Source: Spongilla lacustris
Taxonomy: Eukaryota; Porifera; Demospongiae; Spongillida; Spongillidae
DNA: 64,000 nucleotides
Assembly: GCA_949361645.1 (NCBI GenBank)
Contig: OX442426.1
Coordinates: 5,278,278-5,342,277 of the forward strand
Direction: 5' to 3'
A program made the translations under genes and the position numbers. This document shows, piece after piece, positions 1 to 22,513 of this stretch. The first letter of the stretch is position 1. Every line of letters starts with the position of its first letter. The notes under the pieces were generated by a model. It was not told the DNA's origin. It did no database searches and saw only the letters and a program-made list of their open reading frames with translations.

Positions 1-573
1 ATAAATATTACCTACCTACATTTAGCAATTTCAGGCAGCCTGTAATTATTGTTATTGTATGTATTATCCCCTTGTTTCCTTACTTGGGTCTACAAATCCT
101 ACATCAATCCTCCCCCCCCCCCCCCCACCCTCCCTTTATTTATATCTTGTACTGTTTCTCATGTTTATCTAACCCGAGTGTGCTTGCAGGGAGTGCCATG
201 TCTCTGATAACATAAGAGATGGGGTGAGCAAGCAATAAAAAGTATGCTGTACCTGGTGCATCCTTCAATGCATACTAGTATATTCATTGAAAACAAAACT
301 ACATGTAGGCATATTGATACACACTAAATTAACATACCAGTAGGCATAGTATATGTTGTGTGTAATTTTGGAAATTCAGCAGGAGTCCTTCTGAATTGAG
401 GGTTGTCATCAGCTGTACCTTTGCAAGTAGTGTGTGTGTCTCTCTGCACTCTGCAGCTGATGAACGTACCCAGATGGCTACAATGAGCAGGTTGGCTGGC
501 CCCTGCTGAAGATTTAGATCACTGATTATGATTTCATGGTACAAAGACCATCAAGCTGCATGCAACATGTTTG
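1..573. other. intergenic, no gene seen
   Basis: AT-rich sequence without a recognisable exon. The only notable feature is a run of 15 C at 112-126. The 71-codon minus-strand open frame at 329-544 has no recognisable motif and is probably chance. Confidence 0.5.
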
Positions 574-660
574 TGCAACTCAAATGAATATGGTAAAAAC
601 GTTCAGTAAAACCATCAGTAAACTAGAGTTTACTGAATTTTACCCATCATTTGAGTTGCA
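574..660. mobile_element. short inverted-repeat (MITE-like) element
   Basis: The left arm at 574-609 begins TGCAACTCAAATGA. It is matched in reverse complement by the right arm at 628-660, which ends TCATTTGAGTTGCA. The arms are about 33-36 bases with a few mismatches and enclose about 18 bases. This is the form of a tiny foldback element. No convincing target-site duplication was identified, so mobility is inferred. Confidence 0.5.
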
Positions 661-1020
661 TGCAATGTTGCCTATTGTATGGATGACTTAACTGTTATGA
701 CCTGAGTATTGGGTACTTGGACTTCATGATGGTCCAACAAATGTCCAAGGAATCAGTCTTTCAAACAGTTCCAGGCGTAAGTATGCCATGGGCGCTCTGG
801 TAGAAAGGTCATACAAGATCGCTCTACAGTATGTAACTATATGTTGCTGGCATATGTTTGCTTGTGTGCATGTTTGTGGGTGTGTGTGTTTATATGTGTC
901 CTCAATGTGTATACGTGTATGTGCAGTGAGTATGCATGCACGCATACATGTACTATTTGTGCTGTGTATATGCATATTTCCTGTGTAACAATGTATGTGT
1001 GCACATATATGCGGTACTGC
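661..1020. other. intergenic, TG-rich, no gene seen
   Basis: Low-complexity TG/TA-rich stretch (about 850-1015) with scattered ACATGTA words. The short open frames here come from the TG-rich composition and have no known motif. Confidence 0.5.
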
Positions 1021-2905
1021 CCTTTTTTTTTTTTCTCTTGAAACTCCTACTAGGAAGTAGTTCCATCTGGGAAGTCAGTGCAGAAGCATGGCTGTCCCAT
1101 CAAGAACTCCTGCACATACCCACCCTAGGTCCTGACACTTTGGGTCATTGGAAGAGTGCAACACCTGCTGAATTACACGCATCATGCAAAGTGGCAGGAG
1201 TGAGTGGGGAGGTAACAGTAACGTCGAAGGCTGATGGCTTTGCCCTTTACCAAGTGCACATCAGCTGGATGGAAATTACTTTGGACTCTTGAAAGGCCTT
1301 GACCAACCTCCACTCTTACAGATAGGTGAGCATGATGACAGAACTCTGCAAAGATGTTTTGCAGGCAATTGTGTCTGATGACAACATCCCCACCATGTCT
1401 GCATGATACTGCATGATGTCCGAGAGGATCCAAAGTGATATCGGGGCAGAATGGGCGCACTGATTGAATAGAAAAGTTCATATCTAGCCACCACATCACT
1501 GCAATCTGGATCAAGATGCAAGCCCAACCCTACCAAGGGGAAAAGAACTGGCATGAGGAGCAGAGGCAGAGAGAAGTCATGCCTTATTGGCAGGAGAGGA
1601 AGTCATCAAGATAGACTGAAAAAGATGATCATCCAACTTCTTGCACAAGGCATGCTGGGACAGAGGAGAGGACAAAACAGACTCCACTGTGATGGCCTCT
1701 GTAGGGGACACAAGAGCATTCAACTTCGAAATAGCGCTCAACAAATGGCGATTACTAGCACTACCAAAACCTGAAGAAGACACCGATGAGATGAAGGCAG
1801 CACATGAGTGGTAAGATAAAGAATGAAAACCAAGTCCTCCAAAGCTGAGGCTAAGTTGTGCTTGCTTCCAGTGATCATCTGGGATGTCAGCTACTATGCA
1901 GGTAGAGAAACAACGTCTTACCTCCTCATCAAAGAAATTCAGGGACTCAGATGAGAGGCTAGGCGGAGTGGCTCTGGCTAAATGCAACAATTTACAATAA
2001 CTACCAGAAATGCGAAGAAGAGAAGCTGCAACATGAAGATCAGCTGCAAAGCACATAGGACTGCAGACCTTTTACCTGCAAGCACACCATCAACTAGGTA
2101 CCCAGGCCTGTAGCAGAAGTTGAAAACATTCATCAATGGTAGAAATGAGCTTCTGGAGAACAAGTGCTAACAGCATGGGCCCAAGTGGGTCCCCTTGTTG
2201 AACACCAGGTTGTGAACTTAAATGGCCCATGGGATGCCACAATTCTGGGTGTGAGCCATAACACCAAGACACCCAGGGCAGGATTTCGGGTAAAAAAGCT
2301 GAGCATTCATCAAGGACTGCCTGTCTAGAAACTAGGTCGAATGCATTTGTCATGTCCACTTTAAATACGACAAAGTCCTCATCCTGTGTCCAATGCTCTT
2401 CAATACAATTTTGTAAACTATGGAAAATCTTCTCAGCCCCTGTCCTGCAGGCCACTCCAAACTGTAATGGCTGGAAAAAAAAATCCAATATCTTCTCCTT
2501 GAGAGAGGCACAAATGCACTTTCCAGCCAACCTTCTGAGGGATTCTCCCACAACAATTGGTCTGATATCTGGATGAGAACCTTTCTTATCCTTGTTTAGG
2601 GCTATTAGCCTACCACCAGCCATGAATTTAGACACTGCTTGAGGAGCCTTTCCTGACACTAAAAGGTTCACCACTTCTCTAAGGGAGGAAGTGATTGGAG
2701 TTTGGAGTGGGACAGATATTACATCCAAGAGATGTTGGATACTAAGACCCGACGGCCCTGCTGCAGTGGCTTTGGGGAAGGATCTCAAGACCGCTCCATT
2801 GTCAAAGTTAGGATCAAGTGAAATAGAGCCCTGAAAGAACACTTGGGATAATGGGGATTTCAGATGCTGGATTGTTAGCCAAAAAAAAGCTTGGTTCAAG
2901 TTATA
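1021..2905 (-). mobile_element. LINE (non-LTR retrotransposon) remnant A, 5'-truncated and broken
   Basis: On the minus strand, 2090-2899 encodes part of a reverse transcriptase. The conserved block FKVDMTNAFD is followed by GVQQGDPLGPMLLALVL. The catalytic YLDD-like box at 2089-2100 reads YLVD, so an active-site Asp is lost. Further 3', 1577-2056 carries the typical W-x-QA...FGGLGF block. At 1182-1514 is a CPDITLDPLGHHAVSCRHGG block, usual in the C-terminus of this LINE class. Frames are interrupted between blocks and about 100 residues seem missing after the YLVD box. A poly-T at 1021-1033 is the poly-A tail seen from the other strand, marking the 3' end. A non-functional copy. Confidence 0.85.
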
Positions 2906-3579
2906 AAAAATGCTCTGTTTGCAAGTTTATGATTGATATTTTGTTAATTGCTCAACTCAAATCTCATGCCAGGAAATCCATCCAGCTTGTCATCGCAATT
3001 ACTATTAATAGGGTGGAGTAATGAAATGAGGATGAATACGAGGAAATAGCCCACATTGGCATCATTGTTTATCTACATGTACAAGCAATAAACTGATTAA
3101 AAATATTTATTATTGCTAGTCATGTCACATGGCTTAAAGCAAACATGTATTCTGGGATTTGAACGTGTACATGTGTGCGTATATGTGAGTATACATGTGT
3201 GCATGAGTGTGTGTATGTGTGTGTATGTGTGTGTGTGTGTGTGTGTGGTTATAGAATATGGAACCACTGTCTTTTCTGCCAGTCAGCTCCATGGCAACGT
3301 CCAAAAAAATATTATCCTAGCTGATCGAAACATGCTGTCTCAGTGAATAGATAAGAGAAGGTACATGTATGTGCCTGGAGGAGATACATGTGTCAATGCT
3401 GATGGTGTGCAAGTGAGTCCTTACATGTGATGTGCACTTGTGTGCTGCATTAGGTCTTAGCTTGAAATTAAGACCACATGTATTCAAATTACTTGGGTGA
3501 ATAAAAAAGAAACATGTTGTGTTGCGTATTGACCACGCAATAATCAGTCCCCAGACTATTCAAGTTTATTGCCTGAGCT
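2906..3579. other. intergenic, no gene seen
   Basis: Unique sequence between LINE remnants, with a TG/TA microsatellite at about 3166-3248. No exon-like signal was found on either strand. Confidence 0.45.
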
Positions 3580-3655
3580 GCAATTTAGTGTAGTGGATAG
3601 AATGTCTACTGGTGTTTTGGGCGATGCCACCTGTTCCTCATATTTGAACTCCCAC
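3580..3655 (+). repeat. tRNA-like SINE head (possible)
   Basis: The plus strand has an A-box-like TAGTGTAGTGGATAG at about 3586-3600. A B-box-like ATTTGAACTCC follows about 40 bases later near 3641-3651. Spacing and content resemble a degenerate tRNA, as in the 5' end of tRNA-derived SINEs. It lies just before LINE remnant B. The cloverleaf is poor, so a functional tRNA is unlikely. Confidence 0.35.
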
Positions 3656-3689
3656 TTTTATTGAGTCTGCTTCAGTGCATCTCTATGTC

Positions 3690-4760
3690 CATCCAAAGGG
3701 GGAACTGTTCTTGCATGGGGCCTTTGGGTCCCCTTAGCTTTCACTGGCCTTAGAGTAAGCCTTCTTTTGGGAGGAGGGGGAGGGTTTCATGGTTCTGCTC
3801 TTAGTTTTGTTCATATAATTTGTCACTGTATTATTCTGCTGCATTTTGAACCCCTGTATTATTTTACTTTATGTATTTAAATATTTTAATGTGCCCTGCT
3901 GCTATGACGTTTCATGTTTACTGCACCTAGGTGTTCTGGGTGCTCCCCCATTGGTGACTATCTGCACTGCACTGGGTTCTTGGGTATCAAATGTGTTGCT
4001 GAGATAAGCATGGCTGCTGTTTCTTTGGGGACACTTTACTTTGATGTAAGAAGCTGCTTCTCAAGGTGCCTCTTTCAGCCTGATGCCAGTCTCTGGTCTT
4101 AATTGGCCTTCATTCTCTCTTTCACCACTGAAGCGCTGCTTTTATTCCATCTTTGTGGCCATCTGGCTTTGCCACTGCATGTAACCATCATCTCATTGTC
4201 AATGCAGTTAATACCTTTAATGACTTGGTCTCTTCCTTGGATGCCATCTCACCAGTCGGTCATCAAGACTCCTCCTTCACAGAGATCTCTCTCCCACTAG
4301 CTGGATAGTTTGTCTCTTAACAGTTTATATGACTCAGCTAGCTTCTCCAGTAAACACAGCTTGCCTCTTCTCTCCTTGGCCACTTTGGGAATGTCAGTCC
4401 TTTCTTTGGGGGGACCTGGTCTGCACTTTGATCCCAGTGAATTCTGCACAGCTATTGGGGTTGGACACCACAAAAGCCTCCTGATGTCTCTACTTTATCC
4501 AGATATAGCTTTGAATTCATTGGGCCACCATACAGTTGCTTGTAGGTGAGGGGTGATATGGTATTCTGCCATAATCAGCTGTGTGATGTTTTTGAAAACC
4601 TTTGCCATGGGGGAAGGGGGGGGAGGGGGGGGGGGGGGGGGGGGGGCTTGAAGCAGTTTATCCCTGACCTTCTCATGTCTTGCCCCGCTGATGTTTTAGT
4701 GAACAATTGGAGTGGTAGTAATGGGAGGCGGAATGAACGTGACCCTGATGAGGTGTAACT
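3690..4760 (+). mobile_element. LINE remnant B (opposite orientation to A)
   Basis: On the plus strand the degraded blocks follow LINE order. GPLGPLSF at about 3719-3742 corresponds to the reverse-transcriptase GDPLGPL box. VLGAPIGD at about 3930-3960 follows. Then comes PDIALNSLGHHTVACR at 4500-4547, the counterpart of the PDITLDPLGHHAVSCR block in copy A, and GGDMVFCHN plus PADVLV near 4550-4710. Several frameshifts and a G22 run at 4625-4646 interrupt it. Same LINE class as copy A, and dead. Confidence 0.7.
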
Positions 4761-4772
4761 CAAGAGCTCCAT

Positions 4773-4851
4773 AGTCTGGGTACCAGACCCTTTGTAATTG
4801 TTTATTAACTAGATAGTTAATAAATAGTTATAAAGGTCTGGTACCCAGACT
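4773..4851. mobile_element. 79-bp palindromic MITE with 11-bp target-site duplication
   Basis: The element begins AGTCTGGGTACCAGACC and ends with its reverse complement (GGTCTGGTACCCAGACT). The interior is AT-rich. It is flanked on both sides by the identical 11-mer AAGAGCTCCAT (4762-4772 and 4852-4862), which is good evidence of a real insertion with duplicated target. It sits next to the 3' end of LINE remnant B. It has no coding capacity, so it would depend on a transposase elsewhere. Confidence 0.8.
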
Positions 4852-4862
4852 AAGAGCTCCAT

Positions 4863-7731
4863 ACTCAAGTTACTTAAGAGAAGTGCCAAGCTGGTGTGCA
4901 GGTATTGTCGCAACTACATAGATCGACTTTTACATATAATTTGCACGCGACACAGTGCCACGCGTAAAATTTGCACTTCGTCAAGTTATCCGGCAAAATT
5001 TAAAACCAACAGCTCCACATGTACATGTTCAAAAAGGCAGCAATTGTGCCAGGATGACATACGCAGATGTAAACGTTTTCAAACATTCTATTCATGCACG
5101 TGCCTGGCGCGCTCACTCAGTGTTCTTGAAATCTTACAATCTACCTTGCGCCATATACAATGCTGCGCCCGCAGGACGTTAAAATCCGGCCGGCATTTCC
5201 GCTCACAAGTCACAATGCGCGTGCTTACCCAAACTGAAGTTGCATGGCTTGATAACTGATAAGGTGCGACTGTGTTTATATGCAATTCGGGGTTTTGGCT
5301 GCCTGCATGCATTTTATTTTTATTTCATATAGCATGCAGAGGTATAAGCCAGCAGGCCTGGGGTGTTCTAATATATTTGAATATTTCAAGATTGATCTGT
5401 ACCTTTCTTTATGAGGGCCGCGCTCCGCGCCGGCTCTGATATGATAATGCCATCGATATGCATGTATAACGTTTCCCCGGCTAATGCCAGTGGATAAAAT
5501 AGACAATATCTCGTGCGAAAATGAATTTATTTTCCATGCATGCACGGATTTGGTCGGATGGCCCGATGCTGTATAGACATTTCCCGTCAGTATGAATAGT
5601 TTATCACTAACTGAACAGCATTTAAGTTTTCTCGTAATCTATATAGTATGACCCGGTCCCAAACAACTGACACCCATGCACCCATTACAAATATGTGCAT
5701 ATTTTGCACCTCAACAGTATAGTGAATTTAGAGTCAACTACTTGTAAGATTTTGAGCTTATCGATCGGTAAGTAAACACCTCATTTACTGAAATTTCTCC
5801 ACGCCTATCGATTAAAAACTTACAGGTATTAAAGCTTTCTTACTGAACGGTAATGATTACCGGTAAGGAAGAGGGCTATACAAGTCACTCCATGTGCATG
5901 TCCAGAGATAATGTATTATCTCTGCCATGTCAAAACGTACTGTTGTCCAATTTAACCGCGTCGCTGCCTTCCTTATTAGTTCCTCTGCAGTAATTACATG
6001 CAATGATGGGTTCCCAATTAAGTGTTGTGTGTGACAGTCCATTTAAACTGGCTGTCCTTTCCTATAGTTAAACGGCCAATAATCTCCTCCGCCCGGAATA
6101 CCCCACCCAGTGTTTTGGCAAGGAAGCTGCAATAGCAACTTGAGACCTTAGCCTTTTTTCATGACGTCTGGCCTGGTTTAATTGCTTCATATTGGTGCTC
6201 GGTCTACGGCTTATGCTCGGTTTACTGTAAATATCGTATATGTGGTATGCGCTCGCGCATCGATCGGTTTACTGTGAAAATATTGTATCAACTTCGTATG
6301 CTCGGCTTACTGTGAAAATGTTGTATCAACTTGTATGTGGCGTATGCTCGGTTTTCTATGCAACATTACTGTTATATGGCCTATGCTCGGTTTTAGGTGG
6401 TTTTTGGTAAATTATAACATTCCTAGGCACAAGAAAAGGTCCGTCTTCACAATAATCTACGTCTATATGACGCTCCGAACTACATGCAAGTACAACCTCA
6501 TACTTTATAGTAAACGAGCACCAATATGGCGGACTATAGCTACATGTGTATTGGAGAGCAAATGCTATAAAATAACGCGATACGTGTCAGACGCGGCAAA
6601 ATATGGAACAAAATTCACGGTTGACATTCTCACCCTCAATGATTGATCTAGTCGTTATCAACCTGCATGAGGTCTTCGAGTTGATGCAGGCTGGGAATTC
6701 CATATTTTTCCTGTCACTGCATATTAAACCTCTATGGATACGTTTCTGTAATGCACAGTTCCTTTTTCTGATGTTACTGCGCTAGAAACAGCTTGTATTC
6801 AAACATGTAGTGTGCGAAAATGCCATCCAAGTATTTATTCTTAGCCGTATAATGCGGAATTTTGACCACATGCATTGTAGTTGTAATTATTTGCTGGGGC
6901 ACGTAAGTACTTGTACAAGAAATCGCAAAAATCAATAAGAAAGCTGACTGTTACCGATAATATTCAGTACAAAATTACCTTTTACTAAACGGTAAAAGGG
7001 TCTTACCTGTACACGGTATCGGATAACATGCAAGCAGATGCATGGGTTTTTTCATGCATGATTCGTCTCCAACTTAATCAGGTTAATTGACTCTGCATGT
7101 ATGGATACGAAATTAAAAAAACAAAAACGAATTGCTGGATTTTGACTTGTGACACTATAATTCAGGCGTAGTAAAAATGTATATATTCAAGTCAGTGCTC
7201 AATAGATGTCATGAGCAATTTTTTATGTGTAGATTCATAGGCACTACCAAACTATGCGTGTTAAAGTCATGTATACATGCCCTGCAAAGGAGCCTCGCGT
7301 CATGCTATACAATGCTCACAACTGCTTCCTCACAATATAATCCCTGCATGAATATATAGGCTGCCTGAAATTTAAAACTGTATACGTGTACCTAAATGTA
7401 GATTTAATCGGATTGATCTGCAATTGTAGCGCACCTACCCGCCGCCGGTTTGAGATTGTGCATGGGAAACAATTTTTTTGCAATGAAGGGGGGGAAAAAA
7501 GATCAATAAACAAGTACAAGTACATGTATACATCTACATCCGTTGTACCTGGCTCTTAGTACATGAATATATGCATATACATGCATGTATATGAATGCAT
7601 ATACATGTATATATACAGAATCAAATATACACATGCAGGACAGTACGTAAGAGTAAGAATGAACAGCTACACGTAGTGTCAATTAGCAACCACGAAAGGA
7701 TAGTAAACCGTCGAGACGTCAGAAGCCCAGA
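4863..7731. other. intergenic, no gene seen
   Basis: A 2.9-kb stretch, moderately CpG-rich at 4900-5300. At 6190-6410 a degenerate tandem repeat carries the word TATGCTCGGTTTACTG several times. Open frames (longest 121 codons at 4894-5259) show no recognisable motif and overlap each other. It lies 3' of the homeobox gene, so part of that gene's 3' UTR should be here just below 7732. Confidence 0.4.
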
Positions 7732-8355
7732 TTAACCTCGTACAGAATGCAATTGCACGCTGACACAATTCTGGTAACTCAAATTGTTCGGCTTTTTGCA
7801 CTTCATCCTTCTGTTTTGAAACCATGTTTTCACTTGTTCATCGCTTAGCCCCAGTTGAGATGCCAGTTCTTGTCTCTCCGGAACGGAGAGATATTTGGTG
7901 TTGGAAAACTTTGACACTAGACAGTCCAGCTGCCATTTTGTAAAGACAGTTCGTGCCCGCTGGATTTTCCGCGTCTTTGGTTTGCGCCGATATTCCAGCG
8001 ACGAAACGACGGGAATGCGATGTACGTGGCTGATGGCCGGGCTAGTACCTTTCCAGTTTCGCAGATCAAAAGGACTGCTGCTTCTTATGTTGCACAGTCC
8101 CAGGTCGACAAACCAAGCATTACTGGTGCGAAGAGTCTTCTGCAGGAGGGACTGGTAAATAGCTGCAGGGAACGTGCAGACAGAGTCACCCCGGGGTGTT
8201 GGCGGGTTGATCTCAACCTGTGAGCTGAGCGGAGAAACATCTGCATTTCGGTTCAGTCCGAGGATGTCTGAAATGGAAAAGGAGCTGATCCTTGGAGGGT
8301 GGAGAGTCTTCGTTGGAGCTGCTCGATAGAAACTAGCGCTAGCCTGATGAGCCAT
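7732..8355 (-). CDS. ANTP-class homeobox protein, BarH/Bsh-like
   Basis: An intronless frame of 207 codons for a DNA-binding transcription factor. The homeodomain spans residues 131-190 and shows the invariant core: L16, F20, W48, F49, Q50, N51, R53, with helix 3 reading [27 protein letters not shown] in helices 1-2 is Bar-like, while the helix 3 Phe and RRMK are Bsh/BSX-like. An engrailed-homology-1 motif, [10 protein letters not shown], lies at residues 25-34. In other families this recruits Groucho/TLE corepressors, so repression is the likely mode. The Met at 8355 is chosen because it is the first in frame and places EH1 near the N-terminus as usual. The 178-bp tandem duplication at 9263-9618 lies about 0.9 kb upstream. 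Class assignment is uncertain; NK-like is the alternative. No neighbouring homeobox gene is seen. Confidence 0.9.
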   Translation of the reverse strand: MAHQASASFYRAAPTKTLHPPRISSFSISDILGLNRNADVSPLSSQVEINPPTPRGDSVCTFPAAIYQSLLQKTLRTSNAWFVDLGLCNIRSSSPFDLRNWKGTSPAISHVHRIPVVSSLEYRRKPKTRKIQRARTVFTKWQLDCLVSKFSNTKYLSVPERQELASQLGLSDEQVKTWFQNRRMKCKKPNNLSYQNCVSVQLHSVRG

Positions 8356-9262
8356 TGAAGGTTAATTATATCGCAAGGCTACTGACTGCGAAAGCAGTGT
8401 CATTCGGTGACTGATGTTATCCAAAAGGGCGCCGCACGCTTTAATACTGGAGCGTCCCATTAATAACATTTATAACTCCGGTGTTAAGCTGGAGCCACAT
8501 TAGTAGAAACCATTACAGCTCAGGCGCCAATTTAGTTCGATCGGAAGAGACAAAGAAGCCATTGTTTCCTAACACTTTTGTCCTACTACATCATCACGTA
8601 CTATGGTTTCACCACATTGAAGGCAACGCATTATAATTATGATACAAACATTAGCTCCTAGGATCATTGTGGCATTCAACGTAATATTTCCACAGAAAAA
8701 TAAAGTTTTTAAGTGCCATTTACTAGAGTTTAGTCATGCATTATTTCTTTTTGGGGACTGAATCGAAAGAGGAAGAAACCTTATCAGTAGTACTTCTGAT
8801 CAGGTAAATTACCACATTAATCAAAAGTAAAGGGGCCCTCTAGATATATATGTTCATGCATTAATAATGCGAGCCGGAACACGTATTAAACTTAAGCCCA
8901 ACTGAGCCAAATATAACGTGTCACACCAATTTGGAACTCCCTACCCAACTCAGTCGTGGCTGCAACCTCCATCAACGCATTTAAACCCCGGGCCATTTAA
9001 ATCACCATTCCCATATAACTAGATTATTATTCTCTACTTATTAACAAGGGCAGAAGAATTTTAGTCTTCAGTGTTCCAAAAGGTGAGTGACTAATAATAG
9101 CATTTATTCATTCAGGTTATTCTGCACTGAGCTATCTATTTAAATTTGTCGCGTTTTATGGGATCGAGATGGGGGAACAGTAGGTAGCTTTTTAGAACGA
9201 CGATCACTTCGTTCTAAAATTAGTTCCCATCAGTTTGCACAGAACAGCTAGATATAAAAGCA
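8356..9262. other. upstream region of the homeobox gene
   Basis: Non-coding sequence 5' of the minus-strand homeobox gene. Homeodomain-type TAAT words cluster close to the start codon (TAATTAA at 8363-8369 and ATTAATAA near 8459-8466). They could serve autoregulation, but this is inference. No TATA box can be assigned with confidence. Confidence 0.3.
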
Positions 9263-9618
9263 CTTTAAACCAGTGATTTTTAATTCATCTGTTAATTGAA
9301 TATGGCATAGGAGATTACTACAACACTTATTCCTCACATCCCACAATATTACAGCTGTGAAATGCAACATCCTCAGGGGAAAAATAAAATTATGCGAAAC
9401 AGAAATAGTTGTGCGCGCATGGTCATACTGTAAAGTAAAGCTTTAAACCAGTGATTTTTAATTCATCTGTTAATTGAATATGGCATAGGAGATACTACAA
9501 CACTTATTCCTCCCATCCCACAATATTACAGCTGTGAAATGTAACATCCTCAGGGGAAAAATAAAATTATGCGAAACAGAAATAGTTGTGCGCGCATGGT
9601 CATACTGTAAAGTAAAGA
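9263..9618. repeat. 178-bp direct tandem duplication
   Basis: Copies at 9263-9440 and 9441-9618 are nearly identical, with only a few substitutions and a one-base indel. They are not low-complexity. The duplication lies between the homeobox gene and the 3' end of the acyltransferase gene. The near identity implies a recent event or selection on the sequence. Confidence 0.9.
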
Positions 9619-10021
9619 CTGGCATCAGAGACTATATATAATCTCTGCTGGCATACTGTAGATATCGTATTCATAATTTGATACGATGCAGGGCTGCAAG
9701 GGTTGCAAGGGTTCTTATCCGCTACTGGGGTAAGCAACTGTTCAAATTTAGACTCAATTAATGGCGACATGAAGACGCACCGACGAACGGACGGAAGTTG
9801 TTATGTTTTCGTACACTGCCACAGGAAGAAGTTGGCTGCGCAACACTTCTAATTACTAGTACCGGAGGTAACTTTAACGAACATTCCATCTGATGCGCAT
9901 GTACGTTGTCGTATATACTGTAAAGAGATCCCAGCGTACAGTGGGCTCGTTATGTGCCATCAAAATTACACACTTTTTAAACATAAAGTGTAAACATATC
10001 CACAACAATACAGAGGGCTCA

Positions 10022-20370
<10,349 letters not shown>

Positions 20371-21425
20371 CTGGACAAAAACAAACACATTTTTGTGTAT
20401 ACACATGACTGAGAAAAGAGACCCCTGTGGTTACATAACTAGGCCAAATTCACCACTACTTCTGAAGAAGCAAAACTATATACACTTCAGCATTCTATAA
20501 TTTCTGGCTATCATCTTTACATACATGTGCAAACATAACAGTATAGAGAATTACATTTATACAAGAGAACAATTTGGAATCCCACCCAATGATCGTCTAT
20601 GGACAATGAAAGTAAGATACACTCAGACATCCTGGAGCTACCGATCTACTTGGTAACTTTGTCTGTGAGTGTGTACATTGTGTGTATTGTACATGTGTGT
20701 GCATGTACATGTATGTGTTCATGTGTATTGTGTGCTGTATGTGTGCCCACGTGTGTTGTGGGTGCACAAGTGTGTGTTGTGTGTATGTGTATGTGTGTGT
20801 GTGCATGTGTGGATATGTCCAAAAGGACGATAATTATAATGATGGCACGACTTTGTTCTGTAGGGCATCCTCGTCTGGCAATGACCTGAAGAATGATGGC
20901 TACAGCCCACACCCTCGATTAACATCCTACAACAGCAACTTTATGCACATATCCTTACAACAGCCAACATCCTCTCCCGACACCAACCAGTACATCCTCA
21001 TTACTGCCTACACACACACACACACACATACACATACACATGTACATATACACACATACTTCCTGCCCCACCCTAGGTCCACGACCATGTTTGCTTAGGA
21101 ATTTCACACATCACTGAATCAGTGCAAGTGATCACGGAGCCGAAGTGACAATGAAATATTTATTTAATTAAATCACCTGGACGGTCAGTACAAAACATAC
21201 CACCTTGCCAACATACCACCTTGCCTCTTGCCACCATACATGTACATGTACATGTATGTAGTGATTTGGCTGATTTTTGTGTTTTATGAGTTAGTCCTAC
21301 AATGAAGCTAATGTAGATTTCATTATAGGCAAATGCTGTTTATATCGAAAGTGAAAGAATTCTTGGACAAAATAACACAACAATATCTACATGTATTGCT
21401 CCAGTCATAATAAGCAATTCATATC

Positions 21426-21427
<2 letters not shown>
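20371..21427. other. presumed intron or upstream part of the LPCAT3-like gene, no exon found
   Basis: The missing N-terminal exons were looked for here on the minus strand without success. The stretch holds TG-rich sequence (20665-20815), a non-repetitive block at 20820-21010 in which AGGATG recurs irregularly on the minus strand, and a CA repeat near 21010-21050. Confidence 0.35.

Positions 21428-21511
<84 letters not shown>
21428..21511. repeat. GA microsatellite
   Basis: (GA)n, about 84 bases with one AA interruption. Purine-only on the plus strand. Confidence 0.95.
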
Positions 21512-21512
<1 letters not shown>

Positions 21513-21680
21513 AGCATCTTTTTTTTTAACACACAGATCGAATTCAACTATTTTGTGCATTTATAAATCACCAGTGCTTCCTCTACACCACAGATGGGTA
21601 GCCATGGTGGTAAGATCTGGAGGACAAGGTCTGGGGAGGAGGCAGCAGCAGAGGCCACAAAAGCTGCCCAGCACTATACA

Positions 21681-21929
21681 AATACCAAGTCCACCAAACT
21701 TCACTGGCAAGGATGCTATGTGCACCCAGGTGTCCTTTAGGGGAAGGGGCACATTAAAGCAGTTACTCATGATGGCCCTGAGCTCTTCATCATGTAACTG
21801 CAAGCAGGGTGAAAGATGTCGTAAGAAAAGTTGAGGCTGGAGTTTGAGGATAGCAAGGAATGACGCAACAGGAGGTATGCATCGTGACTTTATGGCTCTC
21901 TCCAAGACATTTACATGTAGGATAAACAT
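21681..21929 (-). mobile_element. LINE remnant C (fragment)
   Basis: The minus-strand frame encodes DEELRAIMSNCFN followed by DTWVHIASLPVKFGGLGI. This is the W...A-LP...GGLG block that lies C-terminal to the reverse transcriptase in the LINE class of copy A (compare FGGLGF there). No other block is attached, so it is a short fragment. Confidence 0.6.
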
Positions 21930-22173
21930 ATTGCCCTTAACTTAGCAGTGCGTTAGAAAAAATATACGTGTACACATGTACATGTACACAATGTAAATGC
22001 TACTCTATTTTTGAATTGCCTACCACATTTGTACACATGTATGTGTCCTTATGTTTGGAATAAGAGATGCTGTTGCTACATGCCCAGGAGTGCCATATCA
22101 CTTTCCATTTAGCAAGCATCTCATCATTATGTGTAGACAGCCCACAGTGAAACCTATTGCCCACATTGACTTT

Positions 22174-22313
22174 GTTATCCTGGTACCAACAGGACCGGAG
22201 ATACTCACCGTTATCCTGGTACCAACAGGACCGGAGATACTCACGTTATCCTGGTACCAACAGGACCGGAGATACTCACGTTATCCTGGTACCAACAGGA
22301 CCGGAGATACTCA
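22174..22313. repeat. 35-bp tandem repeat running into an assembly gap
   Basis: Four copies of a unit containing TTATCCTGGTACCAACAGG, the first being one base longer. The array stops at the first N, so its true length is unknown. Confidence 0.9.
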
Positions 22314-22513
22314 NNNNNNNNNNNNNNNNNNNNNNNNNNNNNNNNNNNNNNNNNNNNNNNNNNNNNNNNNNNNNNNNNNNNNNNNNNNNNNNNNNNNNNN
22401 NNNNNNNNNNNNNNNNNNNNNNNNNNNNNNNNNNNNNNNNNNNNNNNNNNNNNNNNNNNNNNNNNNNNNNNNNNNNNNNNNNNNNNNNNNNNNNNNNNNN
22501 NNNNNNNNNNNNN
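22314..22513. other. assembly gap (200 N)
   Basis: Exactly 200 unknown bases, a conventional scaffolding spacer rather than a measured length. The left flank is a tandem repeat and the right flank a CA tract plus a dispersed repeat, both typical contig ends. Confidence 0.98.

Noticed and set aside
4894..5312. Overlapping 75-121 codon frames in a CpG-rich patch
   Set aside because: Several frames on both strands overlap, none with a recognisable motif; likely due to local composition.
20820..21010. Upstream LPCAT3-like exon in the non-repetitive block
   Set aside because: Minus-strand translations contain stops in every frame or lack the expected hydrophobic and EGxC-preceding motifs.
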